This document shows positions 11,900 through 22,515 of a stretch of 64,000 nt of DNA, in pieces (within the stretch, counting starts at the first letter, position 1; each line of letters begins with the position of its first letter). The DNA comes from Quillaja saponaria (Eukaryota > Streptophyta > Magnoliopsida > Fabales > Quillajaceae), in the NCBI GenBank assembly GCA_029379385.1, contig CM055606.1, forward strand, positions 18,873,142 through 18,937,141, read 5' to 3'. A program made the position numbers and the translations under genes. The notes below the pieces were generated by a model that was not told the DNA's origin, did no database searches, and saw nothing but the letters and a program-made list of their open reading frames with translations.

Positions 11900-12786
11900 A
11901 GAGACAACCCGGCTCCAGTTTGAAAACACAGGAAACCGCTGAGAGGGAGAGATCCACGTAACCAAGCTTTCACTGCTCTCTGCTTATGAATTGAGATTAC
12001 CATATCTTTCTCTCTTCCTCTCCTTCTCTTTTGAAATCTTGGTCCAGCTTCGTACTGTTTCTCCATTGGATTTGAGCTTCTTTGCAAATCACTGGTCTGC
12101 TTCGGATCGATCAGAGTTTACTGAAATTAGGGTTCGTCCACTCCCAAGTAAGTGGATTCTTCGAAATTCAATTGCCTATTTACGTCTTAGACTGATTTGT
12201 GCTCCAGTTTTTTCTTTGGTTGTACTTCATGGATGAATGCTTGTTGTTCTTGTTTTACCTGTTTGGGGATTGAAACTTTGAAAGATTGTTCTATGGGAAT
12301 GTAATTTGAAAACGAGAATGAATTTTTGGGTAGAAGAGATGTGAGTTTTGTGGATTTGAGTTGGAGTTAATCTGTCTTTTGATGACAGTGTGACGGAAAT
12401 GAGAAAGGATGCGTTTGGAATATGGACTTCATGTAGTGATTGTATGGTCTTATCTTTGCTTTTACATTGTATATAAATGACCATTTACTGTATTAGAATC
12501 TAAGTTTTTTTTTACTAGGAATGTACATCCTAAATCAATTTGTTATTGTGAGGAATGGGTGATGGATTGTCTTGTAATATTGTGGACGTCTATTAGATCA
12601 ATTGAATTGCAGGACAGTGGACAGTCTATTTTGTATTTGTCCTAGTTTAGTGAAATTCGTTGTTACGGGTTAGGTGTATCTTTTTCAGTCTGATTCCAGA
12701 ATTATTTCCGTTTTCTGAAGAATAATGATTTAAATTTTGTTTCGACATATTGTCTAAAATGGTTGTTTTTGTTACCATTGAAGGTC
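11900..12786 (+). other. VAP promoter and 5' UTR region
   Basis: The pyrimidine-rich stretch around 12005-12030 looks like a plant 5' leader. A consensus donor (AAGTAAGTGG) at 12148 and an acceptor just before the start codon (intron end about 12783, or alternatively CTTTTTCAG at 12688) suggest one 5' UTR intron. Transcript start not determined. Confidence 0.4.
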
Positions 12787-15680
12787 ATGGCTAGGGAGCT
12801 CTTGGAAATTGAACCACGGGAACTCAAATTTGTATGTAAGTGTTGAAAATAGATCACCTCAAGCTCCTCTGATAGCGCCCCCTCCCGCCCCCTTCGCTCA
12901 TGATAAAAAAAAAAGAATTTAAACAACTGTGCTACTGATGCCATAATTCTACGGTCCTACCCCCTTTTTTCGTGGAAAGTAGAATAGGTTCTTGATACAG
13001 AGAAATTGCAAGAAATTATGGTTTTGTATTATACTACCTTTCATATAACTTGCGATGCTGAAAATGTTGGTATTTTTTATTTTTTTTCTCTTTCTAGTTG
13101 AGTTGAAGAAACAGAGTTCCTGCTCAATTCAACTTGGAAACAAGTGTGATCAGTGTGTAGCCTTCAAGGTGTGGTGGTTTATCACATGGATCATACAGTT
13201 TATCTTCCTCACCAAGAAGTTTCTATTTGCCTTCATTCTTGCTTTCTTTTTGGCTTTTCTTCCCTTTCAATTTTTTGTACTCATTCAGGTCAGTGCTTTG
13301 AGGGCATCTCTAACCTTTTTGGGCCTCTGCTAGTTGCAATTTGATATGTAAACAAATGAAAGTTATTAGATCATTTACAAATATATTGGCAGGTGAAAAC
13401 AACTTCTCCAAGAAAATATTGTGTGAGACCAAACACAGGCATTATTAAGCCGAAAGAGAGAATTGATTTTACAGGTATTAGCCATATAGATTTTCAATTA
13501 TGGTAGTACTTTTTTCAAATAGGCTTTTGCTCTATATATTAATGGCTAATTTGCTTACACATATGCACAGGAAAAAAAATGAAAAACTTATGCTGTTATG
13601 CATAAGTGGCTTCAAAATGTTGACGTTGGTCAGCAAAGTTGCCAGTACTTTGTTATGTTATGTCCCAAGTATTTCCTAGTAATTATAACCAATCTTTTTA
13701 CTCATCAGTTTTTTGGTTATTGCAGTTACTATGCAAGCTCAGCATATGATGCCCCCTGATATGCAGTGCAAAGACAAGTTCCTGATTCAGAGCACAATTG
13801 TCCCCTCTGGAACAACTGAAGAGGACATCACATCTGACATGGTAAGACTTTGTTGTTTTATTAATACCTTTATCCATTTCGTTGAGGGTGTTAAGATTTA
13901 GTTGATTTTGAGTTTAGTAGTCTGATATTTTTCTCTCTCTTCTCCTTGAGACTTTCATTGATGAGTTAAACTGTCCTTCTGTCAGTTTTCAAAAGATAGT
14001 GGTAAATATATTGAAGAGAAGAAACTAAGGGTAGTCCTCATCAGCTCACCTTCTTCCCCAGTATTGCTTCCAGTTAACAGAGAGATGAAGCAGGATCCTT
14101 GCAATGAAAATCAATTGCAAAAATATAGAGTATTGCACGGAGTTGAAAATATACCTCCCCCTCTGAGGGTAAGAGATATCATATTGTAGGTTTGGTGTAT
14201 CATAGTCACTCTTTAATGGACTCCTCTCTCCCTTTTCTTAAACACACTTGTTCTGTGCTCTCTGTCTCTTTCTATCTCAAGTTGCTTCAATGGTGAAGAC
14301 ACAGGGGTCATTCGGGGAATGTATGGATAAACTATACTATGATGCATGTGTCAGTAACTGAACCCACCAATAGTTTCCTTTATGTTAGTACGAAAAATGT
14401 TTCAATTTTGAGTTAATACTGTAGAAGTATAGAGAGATGAGTATCTACCAATTTATTTTTTTTGTGCCAGGTTGCTGAGAATCTCAATTGTTTGGGAACA
14501 GCTAAAGATATGGTATCAAGACCTGATGAGAATGTGGTGGACAAGAAGGTTAAGAATGGAGAGGACATGAAGCCAACAAAAGATGATGCGGAGTTGAATT
14601 TATCTAAGGATTCCAAGGAGTTAAAGTCTGAGCTAAGTGTGGATTCAAGACTAAAGGAGGTCAGATTTTTCTAGTTTAGGCGTATCTTTTATCTTATAAT
14701 TGTCTGAGAATCATAACTTATTGGACTTTAACGTGTTTTCCTGTTGTTAATAATACCCAAGTCCTATGAGGTTGTATCACATTTATAATATATCAATATG
14801 CATATATTAGAAAGATGATAATCTGACATATGGTCCAATTTAGATACTTCATCAGAATACTATGTGAACATTATTGTGTTCTACTTCAACTTCAAAGAAC
14901 TAGTGATATTCTTTGCAGGCTAAGCTTATCATCACAAAGCTGACTGAAGAGAGGAGCACAAGCACTCAAGAAAGGGATATGCTTAAGTACGAGTTGGTAA
15001 GTAATTTGTTTCCTTCTATTTTCCCTATTAATTTGACTATTGCCCTTCAGTAGCTGGAAGCCAAGTGAAAAAAGATGAGATGATCAGATGAGCTTAGTGA
15101 CATAGTGGGCATAGAAATCCAAGAACTTGGTTGTCTCTTACCTTAATCCTAGGCTTAGTCATCTGTATTCTGTAAGCTTACACCTGTGTCACTTGTCAAA
15201 TTTGTAGAGATATGAAACAATGTGTATTATTAGCAAAACCTTCTCAAAACTCAAGTTTAAGCTATTAATTATTAATGGTAAAGGCACAACTAGTATCCAC
15301 ACCTTACGAAGCTTATCCTGCTTCTTTGCCTTGCTTTCAATCAAACTTGTTACTCATATTTTCATACTGTCGCTGACCGTCATTTCTAATGCTTGGTATG
15401 CAAGAAATGCATACTTTTTTTTTTCTTTCCCGATTATTAAAACAATAACAATGAAAAGAGACGTGACAGAGTACTGCCAGTACCACTGTTTTTAAGTTAC
15501 TGTGTAATAATATTTTCATGCATAACTAGCCATTTTCAGAATTTGATATTGACATTTTCTTTGTAGGAAGTGTTGAAGAGGAAAAGCTTTGTGAGAAGAG
15601 TTCAGGTTGGCTTTCCATTACTGTATGTTTGCTTGGTTGCTCTTATAAGTATGGCAGTCGGATATTACTTCCATCCATAA
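12787..15680 (+). CDS. vesicle-associated membrane protein-associated protein (VAP27/VAP2 type)
   Basis: ER tail-anchored tether that binds FFAT-type motifs at membrane contact sites. Eight coding exons: 12787-12835, 13098-13168, 13393-13474, 13726-13841, 13986-14168, 14471-14659, 14919-14996 and 15567-15680, giving 293 residues. The MSP domain covers residues about 5-125, with ELKKQSSCSIQL and the hallmark KYCVRPNTG followed by MPPDMQCKDKFL. A charged linker and a coiled-coil-like stretch (about 215-265, AKLIITKLTEERS) follow. The C-terminal membrane anchor is about 271-290 (GFPLLYVCLVALISMAVGYY). This layout matches the longer plant VAP2-1/VAP2-2 group. The start is the ATG in the exon coding MARELLEIEP, equivalent to the usual N-terminus. 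Exons 6-8 lie in the left copy of a segmental duplication. Confidence 0.88.
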
Positions 15681-18235
15681 GAGAAAAAAATCTGAGGCTA
15701 TGATACCATTCTGGAACATGGCAGTTCACCTACATGATCAGATAGAAGGTGATCTCATTGTTTATCACGATGGTATGATACTTAAAAATGTTTCTTTGTA
15801 TGTGATATGTGCTTGTAAAGAGAAATGATGTCTTTAGATAGAAGAATAATAAACAGCCTTTGAGATATCTTTGGAGCAGAAGTATCTGTTAGTCTTGGAT
15901 GCTGACTTGAGGCTATTTGAGGTAATGATGCTTGAAGCTCAACAAAGTTCCTATCCCATTAACCTCAACTGGGTGTCATAATACTGGTGCCTGGAAGATT
16001 CAAATGCTTATAATAACAGGGTAAAAGATTCAATTTTCTTTCTCTTTGTTTGCGTACATGAGCAAGTAGATTGAGAGGCTAATTCAAGTGTTAATACTTA
16101 GATTATCTGAAGATTCTCAACCCCTGCTTACACAATTTTAGTCACGTGTCCATTTCCAATTTTAATCTAGGGTTTTCATAGACTTACTAGATGAACACTT
16201 GTGATGAACAAAATAATTTTTGTATTAAGAATTTGTCTAGTTAGAATGATTAATGGTCATTCGTGTAATTAATTATATAGTATAAGTCTTAACAACTATG
16301 CTTTTATGATTAATAACTACTATCTTATTAATTATATTATATGAATAATCACTTGATGTTATTAATTTCTTGAGTGTAAAAAGCAAAAATTGGAAAAAAG
16401 AACGTAAATTGGACTAGTTTATAGATAACAAGATTTGTTTAGATCTTACAAAAAATTTCTGAAGTTTTTGACTTTATAAAGTTTACAACTTCAACCTCCA
16501 GTTTGAAATAATGAGATTAACATGATCTAAGTGCAAATTCTCACGAATGAGATTAGAGATTAGTATTTTTCAAGCAAATAAGATCTTAGTTTAATGACTA
16601 ATACGAGGTGTTGAGATTATAAGATTTCATATTCAAATTCCATCTAAAAAAATTAAAATTAGGGTTTTTCTACAACACCAAATAGCTTATTATATCTATT
16701 AGGCTTAAAATATTTGCTCGCCAATGGATAACACTGATGTTCGTATCTTTGAATTAATAGAATTGATTACAGCTTATTACATAAGAAACTTGGGTTGAAT
16801 TAGTGTTTAATGGGATTTTACCAATTTCACTTCTATATAATTACTTTCTAAATTTTATTGACAAGTAAATGGGCAATCATACTAAACTTATTCGATTAAT
16901 TGCGTATTTTTAATTTATTGTGAGATATCTATTTATACAAACAGAGGAACAAATGATCACATTGAAATGTTGAATAATTCATACAATGAAGAGGTTACTA
17001 ACACATAAATTGCCTAAGCCTTTGACGATTTACTGCATGTTCTCAAAGATAAAAAATTTCTGCTAAAATAAAGATGTAACTTGGGCACAAAGTAACTGTC
17101 CTAACTTACTCCCATTAAATAATTGTTATAAAATACTAAATATTTTACAACCATGAGTGTTCTAGATTTTTATATGGTTTGTCTCTCCAAATTCACAAAT
17201 TTCTGTATTTCAATAAAGAAAATAAATAATAAATTTACAAAATAGCAGTTGTTCATTTCCAATTTCATGATTAAGATTTTCTCCTTATATTTGTTAATCT
17301 TGGATACAATTTGCAATATAAAATTAGTGACATTTCAAATCTTTTTGGGCAAGCTGTGGGGTGTAAAATCTTTCTAATTTTCTAGTTATGCTATGAATGG
17401 TCTATTTTTAACAGGACCATAAAAGTGTTTAATCGAGATTTGCGTAAGTTGATCTGGAAATACGTAACTTCTAAATAAAAAATAATGACATATATATATA
17501 TATATTTTTTTTCTTTCTATGTTACTACTATAAAATAATAAAATTCATCAATCTTTTTATTTTTATGATAAAATCATTTTAATGGAAAAAATCAAAAATC
17601 TTATTGTCAATAAATTATTTTACAAATTTAATATTTTTATTTACAACTTGTGTAATGAACAAATTTAAATCTAGTTTAGATGATAATAAATCTTCAAACA
17701 TCATTGCTACCAAGTGAATGATGGTTAGGCATAAAATCTTCATAATTTTAGTTGAAATGACTTCTGGTGGTTTGAATTTGATATGAAATTTACATGTTTC
17801 TTCACTGCAAACCTAATGAAGATGGCTAAGAGATAACATGAAAACAATCATTCAGTGCAAAATAAATCCAAAATAAAAAATAAAAAAAATCCTGAATGAA
17901 ATTCCCTCAAATACAATAAGATTACAATCAATCAATCAATAATTACAAAATACACATGCTAAAAATTTGATTGTCTCATTGACAATCTAGATAGACACCC
18001 AAAATTTTGAATCATCACACAAATCAAATTCCAAGCACCCAAAGCCATTTAAGATGATGCACAATCCACTTAGAAACTAATGCCTTTTTTTTTTTTTCTT
18101 CCCTCTTTCTTTTTCACTCTACTATGAACTTGACAATATCTTAGATATGGACAAATTGCATACCAGAACCTGGTTAAGCCTTATCTATAAGTTTAAGGAA
18201 TTAGTGCCCTTGTGTCTTCAATTTGAGTTTCTTTT
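15681..18235. other. VAP 3' UTR and spacer within copy A
   Basis: Non-coding, AT-rich. Contains internal segment R1 (17001-17452), a TA microsatellite near 17490-17506 and 3' UTR sequence of the NHX-type gene on the minus strand. No ORF of interest. Confidence 0.5.
17001..17452 (+). repeat. internal segment R, copy 1 (in duplication copy A)
   Basis: One of three related segments, with R2 at 18598-19093 and R3 at 21245-21743. All share GATTTACTGCATG or GACTTACTGCATG, then AAAGTAACTGTCCTAACTTA and, near the right end, GCGTAAGTTGA or GCATAAGTTGA. R1 lacks about 57 bases near its left end that are present in R2 and R3. Confidence 0.8.
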
Positions 18236-18571
18236 TTAATGCCATTGATGCACACTTTGTTCAACAGGTGAGCCGGGAACAAGAGGTACAAAACCTCGTC
18301 CGCCAAAGACTGGTCTCATGATAGCATTGTCAAGTTTTCGCCAGTAGTGGTGGATACTGTGAATTGGGATGCCTAGGAGCATCCTCAAACTGTTAGGGCG
18401 AAAAACGTTTTGGGAGCCAAGGTTGGCCTCTGAATCATGTCCATTGCTGAGAAGTGGATCAGTAATTGGTTTGGGAGTAGATGGTGGGGACGGTAAGCTG
18501 AGCATGCTGGTTAAGTGTTTTAAAGAACGAACCAAGAGCCTCACAAGTGGCATAGTCATTAAGCCAAACAC
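18236..18571 (-). pseudogene. orphan copy of the NHX last exon
   Basis: Duplicate of the NHX terminal exon (22516-22851), with the same 111 codons and stop and no frameshift. It starts at VFGLMTMPLV and ends in SVHQWH. An AG acceptor is still present (CATCTAG in place of GTGCAG), but no other NHX exon follows within copy A, so it cannot make a whole antiporter. Differences include Arg for Pro/Ser near residues 15-20. It keeps Pro in VPGSPVEQ, where the intact gene has Arg; Pro looks like the family state. Probably untranslated unless captured by another transcript. Confidence 0.88.
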
Positions 18572-18597
18572 CTAGATGTTCAAAATTGGAAATGAAA

Positions 18598-19093
18598 ACA
18601 CATAAATCGTCAAAAGCTACGCCGATTTCTGTATTGTGTCCATTAACACAGAAATAGTCTATGGCTTTGACGATTTACTGCATGTGACAAAAGTTTCTGC
18701 TAAAATAAAGATGTAAGTTGGACACAAAGTAACTGTCCTAACTTACTCCCTTTAAATAATTGTTATAAAATACTAAATATTTTACAACCATGAGTGTTCT
18801 AGATTTTTTTATTTTTTGTCTCACCAAATTCACAAATTTATGTATTTCAATAAAGAAAATAAATATAAAATTTCAAAATAGAGGTTGTTCATTTCCAATT
18901 TCTTGATGAAGATTTTCTCCTTAAGTTCATTATTCCTATATGCAATTTACAATGCAAGTAATATAAAATTAGTGACGTTTCAAATCCTTTTGGAAAAGTT
19001 GTGAGGTGTAAAATCTCTATAATTTAATGTCATTAATGACTTGTCTTTAACCTGACCATTGAAGTGATTAATTGAGATCCGCATAAGTTGACC
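18598..19093 (+). repeat. internal segment R, copy 2, at the duplication junction
   Basis: Joins the right end of copy A (NHX intron) to the left end of copy B (VAP intron 5). It is a third copy of the segment found inside A (R1) and B (R3). It includes a short inverted and direct motif pair (AAATCGTC... and ...TTTGACGATTT) at its left end. It ends at CATAAGTTGACC and passes straight into VAP intron sequence. Confidence 0.8.
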
Positions 19094-19204
19094 CACCAAT
19101 AGTTACCTTTATGTTAGTTAGTCAGAAAAATGTTCCAATTTTGAGTTAATACTGGGGAAGCATAGAAAGATGAGTATCTACCAACTTTTTTTTTTTTGTG
19201 CCAG

Positions 19205-19894
19205 GTTGCTGAGAATCTCAATTGTTTGGGAACAGCTAAAGATATGGTGTCAAGACCAGCTGAGAATGTGGTGGACACGAAGGTTAAGAACGGAGAGGAC
19301 ATGAAGCCAACAAAAGATGTTGTGGAGTTGAATTTAGCTAAGGATTCCAAGGAGTTAAAGTCTGAGCTAAGTGTGGATTCAAGACTAAAGGAGGTCAGAT
19401 TTTTCTAGTTTAGGCGTATCATTTATCTTATAATTGTCTGAGAATCATAACTTGTTGGACTTTAACTTGTTTTCCTGTTGTTAATAATACCCATGTCCTA
19501 TGAGGTTGTATCACATTTATAATATATCAATATGCATATATTAGAAAGATGATAATCTGACATATGGTCCAATTCAGATACTTCATCAGAATACTATGTG
19601 GACATTATTGTGTTCTTCTTCAACTTCAAAGAATTAATGACATTCTTTGCAGGCTAAGCTTATCATCACAAAGCTGACTGAAGAGAGGAGCACAAGCACT
19701 CAAGAAAGGGATTGTATAATAATATTTTCATGCATAACTAGCCATTTTCAGAAATTGATATTGGCATTTTCTCTTTGTAGGAAGTGTTGAAGAGGAAAGG
19801 CATTGTGAGAAGAGTTCAGGTTGGCTTTCCATTGCTGTATGTTTGCTTGGTTGCTCTTATAAGCATGGCAGTCGGATATTTCTTCCATCCATAA
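19205..19894 (+). pseudogene. orphan VAP 3' exons (exons 6-8), broken
   Basis: Copies of VAP exon 6 (19205-19393, full, open), exon 7 (19653 to about 19712, last 6 codons and donor lost) and exon 8 (19781-19894, full, with stop). A deletion of about 520 bp relative to copy A joins exon 7 after AGG-GAT directly to late intron 7 sequence. No MSP-domain exons or promoter lie upstream in this copy. Exons 6 and 8 keep acceptor sites and phase 0, so an upstream VAP transcript could in principle splice into them; otherwise this is a dead fragment. Confidence 0.88.
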
Positions 19895-22515
19895 GAGAAA
19901 ATAAAATAAAATCTGAGGCTATGATACTGGACATTCTGGAACATGGCAGTTCACCTACATGATCAGATAGAAGATGATCTCATTTTTTATGACGATGGTA
20001 TGACACCAAAAAATGTATCTTTGTATGTGATATGTGCTTGTAAAGAGAAATGATGTCTTTAGATAGAAGAATAATAAGCAGCCTTTGAGATATCTTTGGA
20101 GCAGAAGTAACTGTTGGTCTTGGATGCCGACTTGAGGCTATTTGAGGTGATAATGCTTGAAGCTCAACAAAGTTCCTATCCCATTAACCTCAACTGGGTG
20201 TCATAATACTGGTGCCCGGAAGATTCAAATGCTTATAATATCAGGGCAAAAGATTCAATTTTCTTTTTCTTTGTTTGCGTACAGGAGCAAGTGGATTGGG
20301 AAGGCTAATTCAAGTTTTAATACTTAAATTATCTGAAGATTCTCAACCCCTGCTTACACAATTTTAGTCACAAGTCGATTTCAAATTCTAATCTAGAGTT
20401 TTCATAGAGAAATAGTCGATGAACACTTGTGAGGAACAAAATAATTTTTGTATTAAGAATTTGTCTAGTTAGAATAATAAGGATCATTCATGAGATTAAT
20501 TATATAGTATAAGTTTTAACAACTATGCTTTTATGATTAATAACTACAATCTTATTAATTATATTGTATGAATAATCACATGATGTTATTAATTACTTGA
20601 GTGTAAAAAGCAAAAATTGGAAAAAAGAACAAAAGCAAAACATAAATAGAACTAGTTTATAGATAACAAGATTTGTTTAGATCTTACAAATAATTTCTGA
20701 AGTTTTTGACTTTAATAAGTTTACAACTTCAACCTCCAGTTTGAAATAATGAGATTAACATGATCTAAGTGCAAATTCTCATGAATGAGATGAGAGATTA
20801 GTATTTTTCAAGCAAACAAGATCTTAGTTTAATGACTAATACGAGGTGCTGAGATCATAAGCTTTCTTATTCAAATTTCACTTTAAAGAAATTAAAATTA
20901 AGGTTTTTTGCGATACCAAATAGCTTATTATATCTATTAGGCTTAAAATATTTGATTTTACTTGCCAATAGATAATACTGATGTTCGTATCCTTGAATTA
21001 ATGGAATTGATTGCAGCTTATTACATGCGAAACTTGGATTGAATTAGTGTTCATTGGGATTTTACCAATTTCACTTTTATATAATTAATTTCTAAATTTT
21101 ATTGACAAGTAAATGGGCAATCATACTAAACCTATTCGATTAATTGTGTATTTTTAATTTATTGTGAAATATGTTTTTATACAAACAGAGGAACAAATGA
21201 TCACATTAAAATATTGAGTAGTTCATAAAATAGAAAGGTAATTGACAAAACAAATAAATCGTCTAAAGCTTTGCTGATTTCTGTATTGTGTCCATTAACA
21301 CAGAAATCGTCTATGACTTTGACGACTTACTGCATGTGACAAACCATTCTGCTAAATTAAAGATGTAACTTGGACACAAAGTAACTGTCCTAACTTACTC
21401 CCTTTAAATAATTGTTATAAAATACTAAATATTTTTACAACCATGAGTGTTCTAGATTTTTATATTTTTTGTTTCTCCAAATTCACAAATTTATGTATTT
21501 CAATAAACAAAATAAATATAAATTTTCAAAATAGAGGTTCTTCATTTCCAATTTCATGATAAAGATTTTCTCCTTATATTTGTTAATCTTGGATGCAATT
21601 TGCAATATAAAATTAGTGACATTTCAAATCTTTTTGGGAAAGCTATGGGGTGTAAAATCTTTCTAATTTTCTAGTTATGCTATGAATGGTCTATTTTTAA
21701 CAGGACCATAGAAGTGTTTAATCGAGATTTGCGTAAGTTGATCTGTAAACACGTAACTTCTAAATAAAAAATAATGACACATATATATATATTTTTTCTT
21801 TCTATGTTACTACTATAAAATAATAAAATTCAACAATCTTTTTATTTTTATGATAAAATCATTTTAATGGAAAAAATCAAAAATCTTATTGTCAATAAAT
21901 TATTTTACAAATTTAATATTTTTATTTACAACTTGTGTAATGAACAAATTTAAATCTAGTTTAGATGATAATAAATCTTCAAACATCATTGCTACCAAGT
22001 GAATGATGGCTAGGTATAAAATCTTTATAATTTTAGCTGCAATTACTTCTGGTGGTTTGAATTTGGTATGAAATTTACATGTTTCTTCACTGCAAACCTA
22101 ATGACGATGGATGGCTAAGAGATAACATGAAAACAATCATTCAGTGCAAAATAAGTCCAAAATAAAAATAAAATCCTGAATGAAATTCCCTCAAATACAA
22201 TAAGATTACAATCAATCAATCAATAATTACAAAATACACATGCTAAAAATTTGATTGTCTCATTGACAATCTAGATAGACACCCAAAATTTTGAATCACC
22301 ACACAAATCAAATTCCAAGCACCCAAAGCCACTTAAGTTGATGCACAATCCACTTAGAAACTAATGCCTTTTTTTTTCTTCCCTCTTTCTTTTTCACTCT
22401 ATTATGAACTTGACAATATCTTAAATATGGACAAATTGCATACCAGAACCTGGTTAAGCCCTATCTATAAGTTTAAGGAATTAGTGCCTTTGTGTCTTCA
22501 ATTTGAGTTTCTTTT
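19895..22515. other. spacer within copy B, including NHX 3' UTR
   Basis: Non-coding counterpart of 15681-18235. Contains segment R3 and the minus-strand NHX 3' UTR. No independent gene seen. Confidence 0.5.
21245..21743 (+). repeat. internal segment R, copy 3 (in duplication copy B)
   Basis: Counterpart of R1 and R2. Starts near AAATAAATCGTCTAAAGC and contains TGTGTCCATTAACACAG, an imperfect palindrome absent from R1. Ends at GCGTAAGTTGATC. Confidence 0.8.

Larger units (their letters stand above)
14362..18598. repeat. segmental tandem duplication, copy A
   Basis: Copy A starts in VAP intron 5 (ACCCACCAATAG at about 14362), runs through VAP exons 6-8, about 2.5 kb of spacer and the antisense last exon of NHX, and stops a few bases into the NHX intron (about 18598). 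It matches 19091-22881 (copy B) nearly throughout, by eye with a few mismatches per 100 bases plus indels. The main size difference is a deletion of about 520 bp in copy B. Confidence 0.9.
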
